Assembly (NCBI RefSeq): GCF_023585825.1
Contig: NZ_CP097751.1
Coordinates: forward strand, 496,001 to 560,000
Direction: 5' to 3'
Source: Candidatus Blochmanniella camponoti
GTDB taxonomy: Bacteria > Pseudomonadota > Gammaproteobacteria > Enterobacterales > Enterobacteriaceae
Length of the DNA stretch: 64,000 bases
The position numbers and the translations under genes are program-made. The stretch's first letter is position 1. The number at the start of each line of letters is the position of its first letter. The notes beneath the pieces were generated by a model. It saw only the letters and a list, made by a program, of their open reading frames with translations, had not been told where the DNA came from and did no database searches. Below, piece by piece: positions 62,521-64,000 of the stretch.

Positions 62521-63584
62521 ATCAAAAAAAGAAAATTATGATTGTAGCGGGTGGAAGTGGGGGACATGTGTTTCCAGGGTTGTCGGTGGCTCATTATTTA
62601 ATTAATCATGGGTATCAAGTTGTTTGGTTAGGCACTGCAGATCGCATTGAATCGAAGTTAGTTCCTCAATACGGAATTGATATTAAATTTATTCATATTA
62701 ACAGGTGGAATGGTGAAAAATTACATATTAAGTGTATTATGCCATTGTTTATTTGTTTAGCAATATATCAAGCACGAAAAATTATAAAATATTGGAAACC
62801 TGATATAATATTAGGTATGGGTGGATATGTTTCCGGACCTGGTGGATTAGCAGCATGGACATGCGGTATTCCATTAATAATACACGAACAAAATAGAATT
62901 ATCGGTTTAACTAATCGGTATTTATCAATTTTTTCTAAAAAAGTATTGCAAGGATTTCCTGGTACTTTTCCTAATGCTAAAATGGTAGGAAATCCAATAC
63001 GACGCGCAATATTAGCTGTGCCAAATCCATCTAGAAGATGGAAAGGTCGTGTTGGTCCTATTCGCGTTTTAGTGATTGGAGGCAGCCAAGGTGCGCATAT
63101 ATTAAACAAAACTATCCCAAATATGGCTGAGAAATTATCTAATAAATTGATCATATGGCATCAAGTTGGAGAACAAGATTTCAAAAAAGTAATATGGGCT
63201 TATCAAAAAATAAAACAAAGCTATCATAGAATTGTAAAATTTATTGATGATATAGCCCAAGCATATGCTTGGGCAGATATATTGATATCTCGTGCTGGAG
63301 CATTAACAGTAAGCGAAGTATCTGTTGTAGGGTTACCAGCAATATTCGTACCTTTTATACATCATAAAGATCGTCAGCAATATTGGAATGCTGTGCCGTT
63401 AGTGCAAGCAGGAGCAGCAAAAATTATTGAACAACAAAATTTTACAAGTGATGTTGTTAGTGCAATATTAGAATCTTGGGATCGAAAAACATTATGTAGT
63501 ATGGCTCAACGTGCTAGAAGTATAGCTGTACCTAATGCAACTCAACAAGTTTCTCAAGTAATAATTGAATACTTAAAAAAATAA
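62517..63584 (+). CDS. murG: UDP-GlcNAc:lipid I N-acetylglucosaminyltransferase MurG
   Basis: MurG adds GlcNAc to lipid I on the inner face of the membrane, giving lipid II. From the ATG at 62517, in the ATGA overlap with ftsW, the protein has 355 residues, the same as E. coli. The GT28 loops read [21 protein letters not shown] and [10 protein letters not shown]. The UDP-GlcNAc site includes [10 protein letters not shown] and [10 protein letters not shown]. The upstream ATG at 62505 would add four residues within ftsW and is less likely. Confidence 0.97.
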   Translation: MNQKKKIMIVAGGSGGHVFPGLSVAHYLINHGYQVVWLGTADRIESKLVPQYGIDIKFIHINRWNGEKLHIKCIMPLFICLAIYQARKIIKYWKPDIILGMGGYVSGPGGLAAWTCGIPLIIHEQNRIIGLTNRYLSIFSKKVLQGFPGTFPNAKMVGNPIRRAILAVPNPSRRWKGRVGPIRVLVIGGSQGAHILNKTIPNMAEKLSNKLIIWHQVGEQDFKKVIWAYQKIKQSYHRIVKFIDDIAQAYAWADILISRAGALTVSEVSVVGLPAIFVPFIHHKDRQQYWNAVPLVQAGAAKIIEQQNFTSDVVSAILESWDRKTLCSMAQRARSIAVPNATQQVSQVIIEYLKK

Positions 63585-63643
63585 ATATATTAATAAATTC
63601 CATCTTTATAAATAGAAAAATATTTAAAGTATATTGAATAGAT

Positions 63644-64000
63644 ATGTCAAATATACTATTATCTAACCCGATCAATGCTATACCAATGATGAATCGTGTT
63701 AGGCAAATACATTTTGTTGGTATAGGCGGAACTGGAATGTGTGGAATTGCAGAAATATTGGCACATGAAGGTTATTGTATTACTGGGTCTGATATTATAT
63801 ATAATAGCACGATACGGCACTTATTTGAATTAGGAGTGAAAGTCTTTATTGGGCATAAATATAGTAATATAAACAATGCTAATGTTGTTGTTGTATCCAG
63901 CGCTATTCATCCAAATAATCCTGAAATTTTAGCTGCTAAACAAGCTCGTATTCCCGTTATTAAGCGTGCGGAAATGTTATCCGAACTAATGAGATTTAGA
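63644..64000 (+). CDS. murC: UDP-MurNAc-L-alanine ligase MurC (5' part, cut by the window edge)
   Basis: MurC adds L-alanine to UDP-MurNAc. Only the first 119 codons are in the window, with the frame open to base 64000. The N-terminal Rossmann-like domain reads [39 protein letters not shown] and [16 protein letters not shown], each close to E. coli. Compared with E. coli, the second half of the glycine loop is changed from GMGG to GMCG. The ATP-binding domain lies beyond the edge. It is the next gene after murG in the standard cluster order. Confidence 0.93.
   Translation, partial: MSNILLSNPINAIPMMNRVRQIHFVGIGGTGMCGIAEILAHEGYCITGSDIIYNSTIRHLFELGVKVFIGHKYSNINNANVVVVSSAIHPNNPEILAAKQARIPVIKRAEMLSELMRFR

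Noticed and set aside
62768-63154. 128-codon minus-strand frame inside murG
   Set aside because: It is an antisense shadow of the conserved MurG glycine-rich loops.
1-64000. Mobile elements, CRISPR arrays, phage genes, toxin-antitoxin or defence islands
   Set aside because: No transposase, integrase, spaced direct repeats or defence-gene motifs were seen on either strand; every sizeable gene is a core enterobacterial gene.

Overview
The window is a stretch of a strongly AT-rich, reduced chromosome from an enterobacterial insect endosymbiont, most likely a Candidatus Blochmannia-type symbiont of carpenter ants. This is inferred from three things. The proteins are close, nearly co-linear homologues of Escherichia coli proteins. 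The gene order follows E. coli with many deletions. Essential-amino-acid pathways (thrABC, leuABCD, dapB, carAB) sit beside a complete murein-synthesis cluster and an LPS exporter gene, a mix that fits Blochmannia better than Buchnera or Wigglesworthia. I cannot name the species. I see no insertion sequence, prophage, CRISPR array, toxin or other accessory island, and no evidence of a previously undescribed system.

Layout. (1) 1-18202, all on the plus strand, matches the E. coli 71-minute region: greA, rlmE, ftsH, folP, glmM, secG, tRNA-Leu(GAG), initiator tRNA-Met, nusA, infB, rbfA, truB, rpsO, pnp, deaD. The yhbY, rimP and nlpI genes usually found here are gone and have left AT-rich spacers. 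(2) 18356-18784 is a divergent but recognisable holD, followed by the largest gene-free stretch (971 bp). In E. coli this gene lies far from deaD, so a rearrangement joint falls here. (3) 19756-40315 follows E. coli minutes 0-1: thrABC, dnaKJ, rpsT (minus strand), ribF, ileS, lspA, ispH, dapB, carAB, folA. (4) 40494-47205, minus strand: lptD, surA, pdxA, rsmA, apaH. (5) 47798-52513, minus strand: leuABCD. (6) 52952 to the end, plus strand: the division and cell-wall cluster rsmH, ftsL, ftsI, murE, murF, mraY, murD, ftsW, murG and the start of murC, packed with short overlaps.

How the genes work together. The murein genes (glmM for the UDP-GlcNAc precursor, dapB for meso-diaminopimelate, murC/D/E/F, mraY, murG, ftsW, ftsI) imply a real peptidoglycan wall and septum. 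LptD and SurA imply an outer membrane with LPS. ThrABC, LeuABCD, DapB and CarAB supply amino acids and carbamoyl phosphate, which suits nutritional provisioning of the host. Translation and RNA genes (nusA to deaD) and chaperones (dnaK, dnaJ, ftsH) are kept. A good sigma-32 type promoter in front of dnaK suggests that heat-shock control survives.

The points most worth a second look are: ispH, which seems to begin at an ATT codon; a D96N change in the FolP active site; loss of the Ser in the KFGGTS motif of ThrA; TruB without its C-terminal PUA domain; both parvulin domains of SurA degenerate; a changed cysteine pattern in LptD; a perfect 36-bp palindrome inside leuC; and several long hairpins between genes. 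Family comparisons are from memory of the E. coli proteins and not from a database search.
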